NCBI RefSeq assembly: GCF_018614035.1
Contig: NZ_JAGGPA010000010.1
Span: 37,728 to 101,727 of the forward strand
Reading direction: 5' to 3'
Source: Streptomyces sp. ISL-96
GTDB lineage: Bacteria; Actinomycetota; Actinomycetes; Streptomycetales; Streptomycetaceae
DNA: 64,000 nt
The position numbers were made by a program, and so were the translations under genes. Below the pieces are notes generated by a model. The model saw only the letters and a list, made by a program, of their open reading frames with translations. It had not been told where the DNA came from and searched no databases. Shown here piece after piece: positions 1 through 8,401 of the stretch; the first letter of the stretch is position 1; each line of letters begins with the position of its first letter.

Positions 1-83
1 GTGCGTGCGTGCGGGTGTGGCGGGGCGGGCCTGTGCCTGCGGCTCAGCCCGATCAAGCCCGTCCGGCGATTGCCACCCCCACC

Positions 84-998
84 TCACGCATTCGGCCGCG
101 CCTTCCTCGCCGCCGCCTCAGCCATCGCCTCCACCCGCGCCAGCATCGGCATCGGATCCACCCCCACCGTCCCCGGCAAGAAGTCCGCGATCCGCTCCGG
201 CGTCCACGCGCCGCCCTCCGCGTACCCCGCCCGCAATTCCCTCGGCTGCGCCCAGACCGCGATCTTCGGGCCCGCGACCGTATAGACCTGCCCGGTGATC
301 CCTTCCTCCCGCGCCCGCTCGGAGAGCAAGTACACGACGAGCGCCGCCACGTCCTCCGGCTCCCCGATCTCCTTCAGCTCCATCGGTACGTTCGCGGACA
401 TCCGCGTGCGCGCCACCGGAGCCACCGCGTTGGCCGTAACCCCGTACTTGTGCAGCCCGAGCGCCGCGCTCCGCACGAGCGAGATGATCCCGCCCTTCGC
501 CGCGCTGTAGTTGGCCTGGGCGACGCTCCCCTGGTGGTTGCCGCTCGTAAAGCCGATCAGCGTCCCGCCGCCCTGCTTGCGCATCACCGCCGACGCCGCC
601 CGGAATACCGTGAACGTGCCCTTCAGGTGAGTCGCGACAACGGGATCCCACTCCTCCTCGCCCATGTTGAAAAGCATCCGCTCGCGCAGGATCCCCGCGA
701 CGCACACCACCCCGTCGATACTCCCGTACCGCGCCAGCGCCACATCGACGATCCGCTGCCCGCCCGCCATCGTCGAGACGTCGTCCGCGACCGCGACCGC
801 CTCGCCGCCCGCCGCCGCGATCTCCTTCACCACCGCCTCGGCGACCTCGCTCGTCGGCTGCGAGCCCTCCATCGAGACGCCGTAGTCGTTGACGACGACC
901 CGCGCCCCCTCGGCCGCGCAGGCCAGGGCCACCGCCCGCCCGATGCCGCGCCCGGCACCTGTCACGGCGACGACCTTGCCTGCCAAGAAGTTCCCCAC
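84..998 (-). CDS. SDR-family oxidoreductase (3-oxoacyl reductase-like)
   Basis: 304-residue short-chain dehydrogenase/reductase, probably an NAD(P)-dependent step on a hydroxyacyl or keto intermediate. The N-terminus has the Rossmann motif TGAGRGIG (about residues 14-21), then the N-A-type VVNDYG segment, VCVAGI in place of NNAG, and a catalytic Y-x3-K in NYSAAKGG (about 164-171). It is about 50 residues longer than a minimal SDR, with an extra C-terminal tail, as in SDRs of fatty-acid or steroid-type catabolism. The GTG start is preceded by a GGAAGGGG ribosome site. It diverges from the cyclase gene at 1083 across a shared operator. The substrate cannot be told from sequence. Confidence 0.9.
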   Translation of the reverse strand: MGNFLAGKVVAVTGAGRGIGRAVALACAAEGARVVVNDYGVSMEGSQPTSEVAEAVVKEIAAAGGEAVAVADDVSTMAGGQRIVDVALARYGSIDGVVCVAGILRERMLFNMGEEEWDPVVATHLKGTFTVFRAASAVMRKQGGGTLIGFTSGNHQGSVAQANYSAAKGGIISLVRSAALGLHKYGVTANAVAPVARTRMSANVPMELKEIGEPEDVAALVVYLLSERAREEGITGQVYTVAGPKIAVWAQPRELRAGYAEGGAWTPERIADFLPGTVGVDPMPMLARVEAMAEAAARKARPNA

Positions 999-1020
999 GT
1001 CCGGCCCCTTCCCGCGGTTT

Positions 1021-1035
1021 CTGACGGACCGTTAG
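1021..1035. promoter_or_regulatory. 15-bp palindromic operator, copy 1
   Basis: CTGACGGACCGTTAG is a 7-1-7 inverted repeat with one mismatch, lying between the divergent SDR and cyclase genes. The same palindrome appears at 6133-6147 and 6211-6225. The size and symmetry fit a TetR-family dimer site; the regulator is not identified. Confidence 0.65.
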
Positions 1036-1082
1036 ATTTTATCCGCACCCACTCACCCGGACACAAGCCCCGAGGAGGCCCC

Positions 1083-2009
1083 ATGTCACTGCCGGCCGAG
1101 TTCCACGACATCGCCAAGCGCGTGAACAACTGGGGCCGTTGGGGCGCCGAGGACGAGATCGGCACCCTCAACCTCATCACCGACGAAGTCGTACGCACCG
1201 CCGCCACCACCATCCGCACCGGCCGCCGCATACCCCTCGCGCTCCCCCTCGACCAGGACGGCGTACAGACAGGCCTGATACCGGGCCGCGTCAACCCGCT
1301 CCACTCCATGGTCCAGATCAACCAGGAGCTCTTCGGCCCCGGCACCGTCGCCACCAGCGACGACGCCGTGACCATGGGGCTCCAGGCGGCCACGCACTGG
1401 GACGCCCTCACCCACGCGTCGCACTCGGGGAAGATCTACAACGGCCGCCCGGCCGCCACCATCACCCCCCACACCCGGGCCCGCTTCAGCGGCATAGACA
1501 AGGCGCGGCACGTCGTCTCACGCGGGGTGCTGCTCGACGTGGCCCGCGCGCGCGGAGTGGACCGGCTGGCCGGGGACCACGCGGTGACGCCGGAGGACCT
1601 CGACGCCGCCGAGGAGCTGGCGCGTACGACCGTGCGGGCCGGTGACATCGTTCTCGTACGGACCGGGCAGATCCAGGTCTACCTCACGGGCGACAAGCAC
1701 GGCTACGGCTACCCGTCCCCGGGCCTGTCCGTCCGTACGCCCGAGTGGTTCCACGCCCGCGACGTCGCCGCGGTCGCGAACGACACCCTCACCTTCGAGA
1801 TCTTCCCGCCGGAGATCGAGAACCTGTGGCTGCCCGTACACGCCCTCGACCTCGTCGAAATGGGCATGCTCCAGGGCCAGAACTGGAATCTGGAAACCTT
1901 GTCCACAGCCTGCGCGGAGGAGGGGCGGTACGCCTTCCTGCTCTCCGCCATGCCGGAGCCGTTCGTCGGGGGAACGGGCACCCCTGTCGCCCCCGTAGCA
2001 ATCCTCTGA
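1083..2009 (+). CDS. Cyclase-family metal-dependent hydrolase
   Basis: 308 residues from the ATG at 1083, which has a GAGGAGG ribosome site just upstream; a longer in-frame extension to the window start would run through the SDR gene and was not used. The family (PF04199, kynurenine formamidase fold) hydrolyses amides or cyclic substrates with a Zn or Mn site. The usual HxGTHxD metal motif appears in altered form, THWDALTHAS (about residues 100-109), as in catabolic relatives of the family. Conserved C-terminal segments include FEIFPPEIENLWLPVH. It sits in the cluster of acyl-CoA dehydrogenases and SDR and shares their palindromic operator, suggesting a ring or lactam hydrolysis step. Confidence 0.88.
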   Translation: MSLPAEFHDIAKRVNNWGRWGAEDEIGTLNLITDEVVRTAATTIRTGRRIPLALPLDQDGVQTGLIPGRVNPLHSMVQINQELFGPGTVATSDDAVTMGLQAATHWDALTHASHSGKIYNGRPAATITPHTRARFSGIDKARHVVSRGVLLDVARARGVDRLAGDHAVTPEDLDAAEELARTTVRAGDIVLVRTGQIQVYLTGDKHGYGYPSPGLSVRTPEWFHARDVAAVANDTLTFEIFPPEIENLWLPVHALDLVEMGMLQGQNWNLETLSTACAEEGRYAFLLSAMPEPFVGGTGTPVAPVAIL

Positions 2010-2261
2010 CCTCGGCACCTTCAGGGGCTTGAACAGCCGGGTGGCGACGCACTCCCGCACGCCCCGAGCGCGGCACAAGGGCCACCACCCGGCTCCGGCG
2101 TACAGGCCCTGCCCCCCTCTTGCCCTCGAAGGAGCTGACGCCGAACCACGACCCGCACTCGCCAAGGACGGAAATCCTCGGCGTCCCCTCACAGCGAATC
2201 GCCTCGTCCAAGGGTCATCAGGCCATCACGAGCCGTCAACACCTGACCGACGATTTACGAC

Positions 2262-2729
2262 TTATGCGCTATTTGTGACAGCGCACGACGGCTCATACGC
2301 AGTCACCTCGTACGCCCCTGATGCAACAACGGGCGCCCCCCGGTCCACCTCGCACCAGATCCGCTTGCCCGCACCCTCGGACTGCCAGCCCCAACGGTCG
2401 GCGAGGCCGTCGACCAGCTCCAGCCCCCGCCCGTTGGTGTCGTCGCCGTCCGCGTGCCGGGGCTTCGGCGGGCGGGCGCTGACATCAGCGACCTCGACCC
2501 GGACCGTGCCGTCGTCGGCGGCTCCGAAGAGCATGCGCAGTACGGCCGGACAGCCCGTATGCACCACCGCGTTGGTGACCAGTTCCGAGATGAGCAGGAT
2601 CAGGGTCTCGGCCAGCGGCTCATCGACTCTTATCCCGGAGCCGACAAGCCGCGAGCGAGCCCACCTCCTGGCGCGCCCCACCTCGGCGGGGTCGGCCCCT
2701 ACCTCCAACTGCACCTGAAGCACCTGCAC
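2262..2729 (-). CDS. ATP-binding regulatory protein (RsbW/SpoIIAB-like anti-sigma kinase fold)
   Basis: 155-residue stand-alone HATPase domain, one of the many such proteins in Streptomyces. The N-box is ISELVTNAVVHTG (about residues 48-60); the G1 region (VADVSARPP) and G2 region (NGRGLELVDGLADRWG, about 101-116) are also visible. Such proteins bind ATP and may act as anti-sigma factors or serine kinases. The start is GTG, without a strong ribosome site. There is no sigma factor or antagonist next to it, so the partner is unknown. The 252-base gap on its 3' side (2010-2261) holds no gene I can support. Confidence 0.85.
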   Translation of the reverse strand: MQVLQVQLEVGADPAEVGRARRWARSRLVGSGIRVDEPLAETLILLISELVTNAVVHTGCPAVLRMLFGAADDGTVRVEVADVSARPPKPRHADGDDTNGRGLELVDGLADRWGWQSEGAGKRIWCEVDRGAPVVASGAYEVTAYEPSCAVTNSA

Positions 2730-2871
2730 CGCTCACACCATCCGAACCGGCGGACACATCGCCTCGCGTCTCCACAGGGTCACGGAACGTGATTCCCTTA
2801 TGGAACAGCATGGTTGACGTACAGTCACCGCAACAAGCGCTTCGGGCATATTCCAGCGCGAAGGAGTACGC

Positions 2872-3060
2872 GTGGTGCATACTGTGCGACGCACGCTGCG
2901 GGGAGTCGAACAGGGGCGCGCACGGCGCCTCCGCACGGCGCGAGCGGCGCACATCTCGCGGCCCGCAGTCGCCACCAAGGCCACGCCGGGACAGCTGCGC
3001 ATCACAACCACTCGCATCCCACGGAGGGTACCGGAGCGCACCCCCGACTCCGGCCCGTGA
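2872..3060 (+). CDS. Small basic hypothetical protein
   Basis: A 62-residue ORF starting at GTG 2872 with a strong AAGGAG ribosome site (2861-2866) five bases upstream. The product is very basic, with about a quarter Arg/Lys (VVHTVRRTLRGVEQG at the start), and lacks membrane segments or a known domain. It runs in the 507-base gap between the ATP-binding gene and the acyl-CoA dehydrogenase gene, where nothing else is convincing; the antisense ORF covering 2733-3110 has no comparable start signal. The ribosome site is the main argument; without conservation data the gene remains tentative. Confidence 0.35.
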   Translation: MVHTVRRTLRGVEQGRARRLRTARAAHISRPAVATKATPGQLRITTTRIPRRVPERTPDSGP

Positions 3061-3198
3061 CGAGTAACGCGAAGGACACAACCCGATATCGACGGACGGT
3101 AATCGCTCACCAGTCGCAGGATTGGGTCACCGCCCGTTTATGCACGACCACAGAACGCACACCGGACGCCCCAGTCGTCCCGTTCATCCCCGTCTCTC

Positions 3199-3221
3199 CT
3201 TTCACCCCTTTCACCCCCTTT
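3199..3221. repeat. Short tandem repeat CTTTCACCC
   Basis: Two to three imperfect copies of a 9-10 bp unit lie just downstream of the acyl-CoA dehydrogenase stop codon. Read on the minus strand past the stop, the region would give Gly-X-Y triplets, an effect of the repeat rather than evidence for a gene. The rest of 3061-3236 holds nothing else I can support. Confidence 0.4.
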
Positions 3222-3236
3222 CGCCCGGTCGCCCCG

Positions 3237-4139
3237 TCACAGCAGCGCCGCCGCCAGCGTCTCCGCCGCGTCCCCCGCCGTCTGCCACCGCTCGGCACGC
3301 ACCCACGCGCGCTTCAGATGCAGGTGTACGTCGGCCTCCCAGGTGAAGCCCATGCCGCCGTACACCTGGAGGCAGTCGCGGGCGTTCCGGATCGCCGCCT
3401 CGTCGGCGAGCAGCTTGGCCCCGGCGATCTCCACCGGGTCACCGGTCACCGCGGCCCCGTACACCGCGCCGCGGGCCACCTCCGCGCGTACCAGCATCTG
3501 CGCGCACAGCTGCTTGACCGCCTGGAAGGCGCCTATGGGCCGGCCGAACTGTTCACGCTCGCGCGCGTATTGGACAGCTGCCTCAGTGGTACGGGCGGCG
3601 CTGCCGAGCTGTTCGGCGGCGGTCAGAAGGGCGGCCTCAGGGACGTTCCCCGGAACGTGCCCGGGAGCGTTCCCGTGAAGCTCCCCGGGCACGCGGTGGA
3701 GCGGCGTCAGCGGGTCCACGGAGCGTACGGGCACGGCCCCCGCGGCGTTCCCGAGTACGTGGTCGGCCGCGTCCAGCCACTCCACCAGTACGCCGTCCAC
3801 CCTCGTCACCACGGTCTCGCCGGTGGCCGCTCCCGGGACCGTGCCGGCCGCGAGGTGCGTGGCCACCAGGGGGCCGGGCAGCAGCGCGCGGCCCGCCTCC
3901 TCGAAGGCGAGGACCGCTTCGGGCAGGCCGAGGCCCACTCCGCCGTCCTCCTCGGGCAGCCGCAGCGCGAAGAACCCGGCGTCGCCGAGCTCCTTCCACA
4001 GGGCCCGGTCCAGGGCGTCCGGGCCCCGGCCCGGCTTGTCGACCGCCGCCCGCAGCCGCTCGCGCCCGAAGCGCCCTTCGAGGAGGTGCCGTACGCCCGC
4101 CCGGAGCGCGCGCTGGTCGTCGGTGAGACGGAAGTCCAT
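3237..4139 (-). CDS. Acyl-CoA dehydrogenase, short subunit
   Basis: 300 residues from the ATG at 4139 (MDFRLTDDQRALRAGVR). This is shorter than the usual 380 residues. The C-terminal catalytic region is present, with YGGMGFTWEADVHLHLKR (about residues 263-280), where the Glu of GFTWE corresponds to the catalytic position in FadE27-like enzymes. It lies 7 bases behind a 390-residue dehydrogenase, an arrangement typical of actinobacterial alpha2beta2 acyl-CoA dehydrogenases in which paired subunits share one FAD and active site. A Pro/Gly-rich insertion (about residues 148-165, with HGNAPGHVPGNVPEA) looks repeat-derived. It probably introduces a double bond into a CoA thioester of an unidentified cyclic or branched acid. 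Confidence 0.88.
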   Translation of the reverse strand: MDFRLTDDQRALRAGVRHLLEGRFGRERLRAAVDKPGRGPDALDRALWKELGDAGFFALRLPEEDGGVGLGLPEAVLAFEEAGRALLPGPLVATHLAAGTVPGAATGETVVTRVDGVLVEWLDAADHVLGNAAGAVPVRSVDPLTPLHRVPGELHGNAPGHVPGNVPEAALLTAAEQLGSAARTTEAAVQYAREREQFGRPIGAFQAVKQLCAQMLVRAEVARGAVYGAAVTGDPVEIAGAKLLADEAAIRNARDCLQVYGGMGFTWEADVHLHLKRAWVRAERWQTAGDAAETLAAALL

Positions 4140-4146
4140 CAGCGCG

Positions 4147-5319
4147 TCAGTGCCCCTTGGGAAGGCCGAGGATGCGCTCGGCGACGATGTTCTGCTGGAT
4201 CTGGGACGTGCCCGCGGCGATCGTGTACGAGAGCGACGACAGCCGGTCCAGGGTCCAGTCGTGCGACAGGTCAAGGGAACCGGGGCCGAGCACCCGCGCG
4301 GCAGCGTCGTACAGCTCCTGACGGGCGTGCGAGTAGCGCAGCTTGAAGACGGAACCGCCGTTCCCGGGAACGCTCTTTTCGCTTCCCGTGTGCTGCGCTT
4401 CGCTGACGTTCCACTGGGTGAGCCGCCACAGAGCGGTGAATTCGGCGTTCAGGCGCCCCAGGGTGCGGCGCACTTCCTGGTCGTCCCAACGGCCGTTCCC
4501 GCGAGCGGCCGCGGCGAGTGCCCGGAGCGTACGGCGGCAGGCCACGACCTCGCCGACGAAGGCCGTGCCGCGCTCGAAGGAAAGGGTGACCATGGTGACG
4601 CGCCAGCCGTCGTTCTCGTCCCCCACGCGGTGGGTGACCGGTATGCGTACCTCGTCGAGGAACATCTCCGCGAATTCGGCCGTTCCCGTGAGCGTTCGCA
4701 ACGGCCTCACCGTCACGCCCGGAGCGTTCATCGGCATGGCCAGCCAGGTGATGCCCCGGTGCTTGGGAACGGCCGCGCTCACCGCCTCGGTGCGTACCAG
4801 CAGCTCGCACCAGTCGGCGACCTCCGCGTGCGAGGTCCAGATCTTCGATCCGGTGACGATGTACGTGTCACCGTCCCGCACCGCACGGGTGTGCAGCGAC
4901 GCGAGGTCCGAACCGGCGTCCGGTTCGCTGAAGCCCTGGCACCAGACGTCGTCGCCGCGCAGGATCGGCGGCAGCCAGCGCGCGCGCTGTTCCCGGGTTC
5001 CTTCGGCGGCGATGGTGGGTCCCGCGTGCAGCAGGCCGACGAAGTTCGCACCGACGTAGGGCGCCCCGGCCAGCTCGGTCTCCTCCAGGAAGATCAGGTG
5101 CTGCGTGGGGGTGGCGCCGCGCCCGCCCGCGTCGGCGGGCCAGTGCAGCCCCGCGTACCCGGCGTCGTACAGCCGGCGCTGCCACGCCGTGTCGTACGCG
5201 CGCCGCCCCGGCCAGTCCCGTGGGTCGGGCCGGGGCGGCAGGCCGGGCAGCGTGGCCGCCAGCCATTCGCGCAGGCGCGCCCTGAAGTCCTCTTCCTCCT
5301 TGCTGTAGGTGAGGTCCAT
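4147..5319 (-). CDS. Acyl-CoA dehydrogenase, long subunit
   Basis: 390 residues starting at the ATG at 5319 (MDLTYSKEEEDFRAR), which overlaps the upstream amidohydrolase stop as TGATG. It has the standard acyl-CoA dehydrogenase plan: N-terminal helices, a beta domain with WCQGFSEPDAGSDLASL (about residues 119-135) and SKIWTSHAEVADWCE for FAD and substrate binding, and a C-terminal helical domain ending IAAGTSQIQQNIVAERILGL. Likely partner of the 300-residue protein encoded next to it. A SVPGNGGSV insertion near residue 310 contains the GTTCCCGGGAACG motif seen elsewhere in this window. Confidence 0.92.
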   Translation of the reverse strand: MDLTYSKEEEDFRARLREWLAATLPGLPPRPDPRDWPGRRAYDTAWQRRLYDAGYAGLHWPADAGGRGATPTQHLIFLEETELAGAPYVGANFVGLLHAGPTIAAEGTREQRARWLPPILRGDDVWCQGFSEPDAGSDLASLHTRAVRDGDTYIVTGSKIWTSHAEVADWCELLVRTEAVSAAVPKHRGITWLAMPMNAPGVTVRPLRTLTGTAEFAEMFLDEVRIPVTHRVGDENDGWRVTMVTLSFERGTAFVGEVVACRRTLRALAAAARGNGRWDDQEVRRTLGRLNAEFTALWRLTQWNVSEAQHTGSEKSVPGNGGSVFKLRYSHARQELYDAAARVLGPGSLDLSHDWTLDRLSSLSYTIAAGTSQIQQNIVAERILGLPKGH

Positions 5320-6098
5320 CAGCGGGCGCGGGCGGTGGCGGCTGGGACGCGGTCGCGGTCCAGGTCGAGGCCGAGCATGCGGATGGCGTTGCCGCGCATC
5401 AGTTTGTAGACGGTCTCGTCGTCGAGGCCCTTCACGTGATCGAGCGCGACTTCCTTCGTGTGCGGGAACGTCGAGTCGACGTGCGGATAGTCGGTCTCGA
5501 AGGTGGCGTTGTCGCGGCCGACGACGTCCAGGGAGGCGACGCCGTGCTTGTCGCGGAAGAAACAGCAGAACATCTGCCGGTAGTAGTACGTCGAAGGGGG
5601 CTCGGGGATCAGGTCCCTCACGCCGCCCCACTCCTCCACCATCCAGTCGTTGTACGCGCGCACGCAGGCGAGGGCGACCTCTTTGTCGTGCGCCTCCGCG
5701 AAGGTCTGCCCGCAGAAGCGCGGGAAGGTCGGGAAGCACAGGGAAGCCTCGACGTGGTTGAGGTCCATGTCGGCGAGCCTCGCCTTGGGGTCCCAGCAGC
5801 CTCGCCGCATCTCCGCGCGGGTGATGCCCTCCAGGGTCATGTCGTCGCGGTCGAAGCCGACGGCGGCGATGTTGCGCTTGTACGGGAACTTGAGGTCCTC
5901 GTAGATCCACCAGTCGGTGGGCGGGCCGTCGGGATCCATGGTGATCCGGTACTTGCCCGCCACATAGGCGAGGTCACCGATTCCGGCGGTCAGCGGCTTG
6001 GGGCCGCGCTCGCGGTACTTCGCCGGAAGCCAGGTCTCGAAGAGGTGCGCCGGCTCGATCACATGGTCGTCGACGCTGACAATCCGAGGCAGTTCCAT
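5319..6098 (-). pseudogene. Amidohydrolase (PF04909 type) with an internal in-frame deletion
   Basis: 259 residues, open from the ATG at 6098 with no stop or frameshift, but relatives I know from Streptomyces and Mycobacterium are about 390-400. The first 142 residues match the family up to RAYNDWMVEEW. The sequence then jumps at about position 5630 to GGVRDLIPEPPSTYYY, which normally follows after some 130 further residues. The missing part is the middle of the TIM barrel, including the segment with the metal-binding His (MHIGSS in relatives). The C-terminal NATFETDYPHVDSTFPHT is intact. The product is probably inactive as a hydrolase. It leads the operon with the two dehydrogenases and has an operator upstream. 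An assembly collapse would look the same. Confidence 0.75.
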
Positions 6099-6132
6099 GG
6101 GTGTGTCCTCCGGCGCTCGCGATCCCGCATTT

Positions 6133-6147
6133 CTGATGGTCCGTCAG
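6133..6147. promoter_or_regulatory. 15-bp palindromic operator, copy 2
   Basis: CTGATGGTCCGTCAG, 7-1-7 symmetry with one mismatch, 35 bases upstream of the amidohydrolase start. It is probably the site controlling the leftward operon. Confidence 0.65.
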
Positions 6148-6210
6148 ATATCAGGCTAGCCCCGCACCCCTGGACCGACAAGGCGCAGCGCCCTACGCTC
6201 TCCGGATCAC

Positions 6211-6225
6211 CTGACTGTCCGTCAG
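6211..6225. promoter_or_regulatory. 15-bp palindromic operator, copy 3
   Basis: CTGACTGTCCGTCAG, 26 bases upstream of the acyl-CoA synthetase start. Together with copies 1 and 2 the consensus is CTGACGGNCCGTCAG. The separate sites at 6133 and 6211 suggest that each divergent promoter has its own operator. Confidence 0.65.
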
Positions 6226-6250
6226 CTACATCAGCTGTGAGGGGACTGCC

Positions 6251-7819
6251 GTGACCGACACCGCGACCGACACCGCGCACGCGCTGGGCGCCTCCCGTAC
6301 GCTCTGGGAGCTCGTCGACCGCCGCGCCGCGCTCACACCGCGGCGGCCCGCGCTGCTCCAGGACGACGGCGTCGACGGCGTCGGCCGCACACTCACCTTC
6401 GGCGAGCTCAGGGACCGCGCCGAGCGCGTCGCGGCGGGGCTGTACGAACTGGGGGTGCACCCCGGAAGCGTGGTCGCCTGGCAACTGCCGACCAGGATCG
6501 AAACGGTGCTCCTGTCCGTGGCCCTGGCCAGGCTCGGCGCCGTACAGTCGCCGGTCATCCCGTTCTACCGGGAGCGCGAAGTCGGCTTCGTGCTGCGGGA
6601 GTCGAAGGCGGACTTCTTCGCCGTACCGGGACAGTGGCGCGGTTTTGACCATACGGAGATGGCGCACCGGCTCGGCGCGCGTGGCGTTTTCGAGGCGTAC
6701 GGGAACGTTCCGGAAGCAGACCCGGGAACGCTCCCGGAGCCACCTTCCGACGGCACCACGGTTCGCTGGATCTACTGGACCTCAGGGACGACGTCGGACC
6801 CCAAGGGCGTCCTGCACACCGACCGTTCGCTGATAGCGGGCGGCTCATGTCTCGCGCACGCTCTGCGGCTGTCCCAGGACGACGTCGGCTCCATAGCGTT
6901 CCCGTACGCGCACATCGGCGGCCCGGACTATCTGGTGATGCTGCTCCTGTACGGCTTTCCCGCCGTCCTCTTCGAGCACTTCGCGATGCCCGCCGCGCTT
7001 GACGGCTACCGCAGGCACGGCGTCACGGTCGCGGGCGGGTCCACCGCCTTCTACTCGATGTTCCTGACCGAGCAGCGAAAGGACCCGTCCCGCAGAATCG
7101 TCCCCACCCTGCGGCTGCTCGCAGGCGGCGGGGCGCCCAAACCGCCGGAGATCTACCACGCCGTCGTACGCGAGATGGGCTGCCAGTTGACCCACGGCTA
7201 CGGCATGACCGAGGTACCGATGATCACGATGGGCTCCCCGGACGACACGGCGGACAACCTGGCGACGACGGAGGGCCGGCCGCCCGCGGGAATGGAGATG
7301 CGCATCACCGCCGAGGACGGCACGCCCCTGCCCGCGGGCACCGACGGGGAGGTGCGGCTGCGCGGCGAGGCCGTGTGCCAGGGCTACCTGGAACCCGCCC
7401 ACAACACGGCCGCCTTCGACAAGGACGGTTTCCTCATCACCGGTGACGTCGGGCACCTCACCGCGACCGGCCATCTGGTGCTCACCGGGCGGCTGAAGGA
7501 CATCATCATCCGCAAGGGCGAGAACATCTCCGCCAAGGAGGTCGAGGACCTCCTGCACCGGCACCCGGGCGTGGGAGACGCGGCCGTGGTGGGCCTGCCG
7601 GACGCGACGCGCGGAGAGCGGGTGTGCGCCGTCGTGGAACAGCCCCCGGGCGCCGCACCGCTGACCCTGGAGGAGGTCGCGGCGTATCTGCGGGCGCAAG
7701 GGTTGTCCGTACACAAACTGCCCGAGCAGCTTGAAGTCGTGGACGCGTTGCCGCGCAACGAGACGCTGCGCAAGGTCCTCAAGTACAAGCTGCGTGAACG
7801 CTATTCACAGGACCAGTAG
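6251..7819 (+). CDS. AMP-dependent acyl-CoA synthetase/ligase
   Basis: 522-residue ANL-family enzyme that activates a carboxylic acid to its CoA thioester via an acyl-adenylate. Motifs in order: A3 core YWTSGTTSDPKGVLHT (about residues 175-190), A5 GYGMTEVP (about 316-323), A7 TGDVGHL (about 397), A8 hinge GRLKDIIIRKGENISAKEVE (about 413-432) and A10 LPRNETLRKVLKYKL with the catalytic Lys near the end. It starts at GTG 6251 with GAGGGG nearby. Divergent from the amidohydrolase/dehydrogenase operon and under a copy of the same palindrome, it is the likely entry step of the pathway. The acid is unknown. Confidence 0.93.
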   Translation: MTDTATDTAHALGASRTLWELVDRRAALTPRRPALLQDDGVDGVGRTLTFGELRDRAERVAAGLYELGVHPGSVVAWQLPTRIETVLLSVALARLGAVQSPVIPFYREREVGFVLRESKADFFAVPGQWRGFDHTEMAHRLGARGVFEAYGNVPEADPGTLPEPPSDGTTVRWIYWTSGTTSDPKGVLHTDRSLIAGGSCLAHALRLSQDDVGSIAFPYAHIGGPDYLVMLLLYGFPAVLFEHFAMPAALDGYRRHGVTVAGGSTAFYSMFLTEQRKDPSRRIVPTLRLLAGGGAPKPPEIYHAVVREMGCQLTHGYGMTEVPMITMGSPDDTADNLATTEGRPPAGMEMRITAEDGTPLPAGTDGEVRLRGEAVCQGYLEPAHNTAAFDKDGFLITGDVGHLTATGHLVLTGRLKDIIIRKGENISAKEVEDLLHRHPGVGDAAVVGLPDATRGERVCAVVEQPPGAAPLTLEEVAAYLRAQGLSVHKLPEQLEVVDALPRNETLRKVLKYKLRERYSQDQ

Positions 7820-7838
7820 GCCCGTGGGCCCAGTAGGT

Positions 7839-8360
7839 CTACGCTTCCGGTCCGGGCGTCGTGTAGTACGCGGCGAAGGCGGTCAGGATCTCGTCCTCGC
7901 TGATCAGTCCGTCACCGTCCGCGTCGAGCGCCGCCGCGACGGCCTGCGCTCTGTCCCCCGCCACACCCAGCACGCGCAGGACCCGCCCCGCGGCCTGGGG
8001 AGTTACGCCCGTGCCGTCCGCCTCTGCCGCGACGGCGATCGCCGCGTGCAGGAACGGGCGGGCGATTTCGGCGAACCGCTGTGGGTTGTCCGCCAGCCGC
8101 TTCACCGCGCCAGTGACGAACTCCTGGCGGGTGACCCGCTGGTCACCGTCCACGTCGGCGATGCCGGCCATGCCCTGCCAGAAGGCCTCGGCCCCCATGT
8201 AGAGCGCCTGCCCCTTGTCGCACCGGGCCGTCGTCCCGAACTCGGCCAGCAGGGCCGCCGCGGCGGCACTGAAGTCCTCGCGGTCGATGTATCCGTTGCC
8301 GTCCTGGTCGAAGCTCGCGAAACGGGCTGCTGTCTTGCGCTCGTACTCTGCGCTGTCCAT
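7839..8360 (-). CDS. EF-hand calcium-binding protein (calerythrin-like)
   Basis: 173 residues from the ATG at 8360 (MDSAEYERKTAARF); a longer upstream reading frame has no start support. Three good 12-residue EF loops are visible: DQDGNGYIDRED (about residues 17-28), DVDGDQRVTRQE (about 69-80) and DADGDGLISEDE (about 151-162). A degenerate one (ADGTGVTP) lies in between, giving the four-site layout of calerythrin-type proteins. It probably buffers or senses calcium in the cytoplasm, as no signal peptide is present. It is convergent with the acyl-CoA synthetase gene, 19 bases away. Confidence 0.9.
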   Translation of the reverse strand: MDSAEYERKTAARFASFDQDGNGYIDREDFSAAAAALLAEFGTTARCDKGQALYMGAEAFWQGMAGIADVDGDQRVTRQEFVTGAVKRLADNPQRFAEIARPFLHAAIAVAAEADGTGVTPQAAGRVLRVLGVAGDRAQAVAAALDADGDGLISEDEILTAFAAYYTTPGPEA

Positions 8361-8401
8361 AGGGGGGAGCGTACGACGTGGGCGGGCCGACCGAAGCATT
8401 C

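Noticed and set aside
9..1082. In-frame upstream extension of the cyclase gene to the window start
   Set aside because: It lies antisense to the SDR gene, whose protein is clearly real, and the ATG at 1083 has a good ribosome site and gives the family length.
2814..2860. TTGACG as a -35 element before the small ORF at 2872
   Set aside because: No -10-like hexamer at 16-19 bases; the nearest AT-rich hexamer is about 28 bases away.
2733..3110. 125-codon minus-strand ORF upstream of the ATP-binding gene
   Set aside because: Composition is unlike Streptomyces proteins (many Cys, Arg and Met), with no ribosome site and no similarity.
3107..3298. Minus-strand ORF with nine Gly-X-Y collagen-like triplets
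   Set aside because: The triplets come from a short G-rich tandem repeat after the dehydrogenase stop; the ORF starts inside that gene in another frame without a ribosome site.
2814..4346. 510-codon plus-strand ORF
   Set aside because: It is opposite the acyl-CoA dehydrogenase gene with no domain, and is the usual high-GC antisense shadow.
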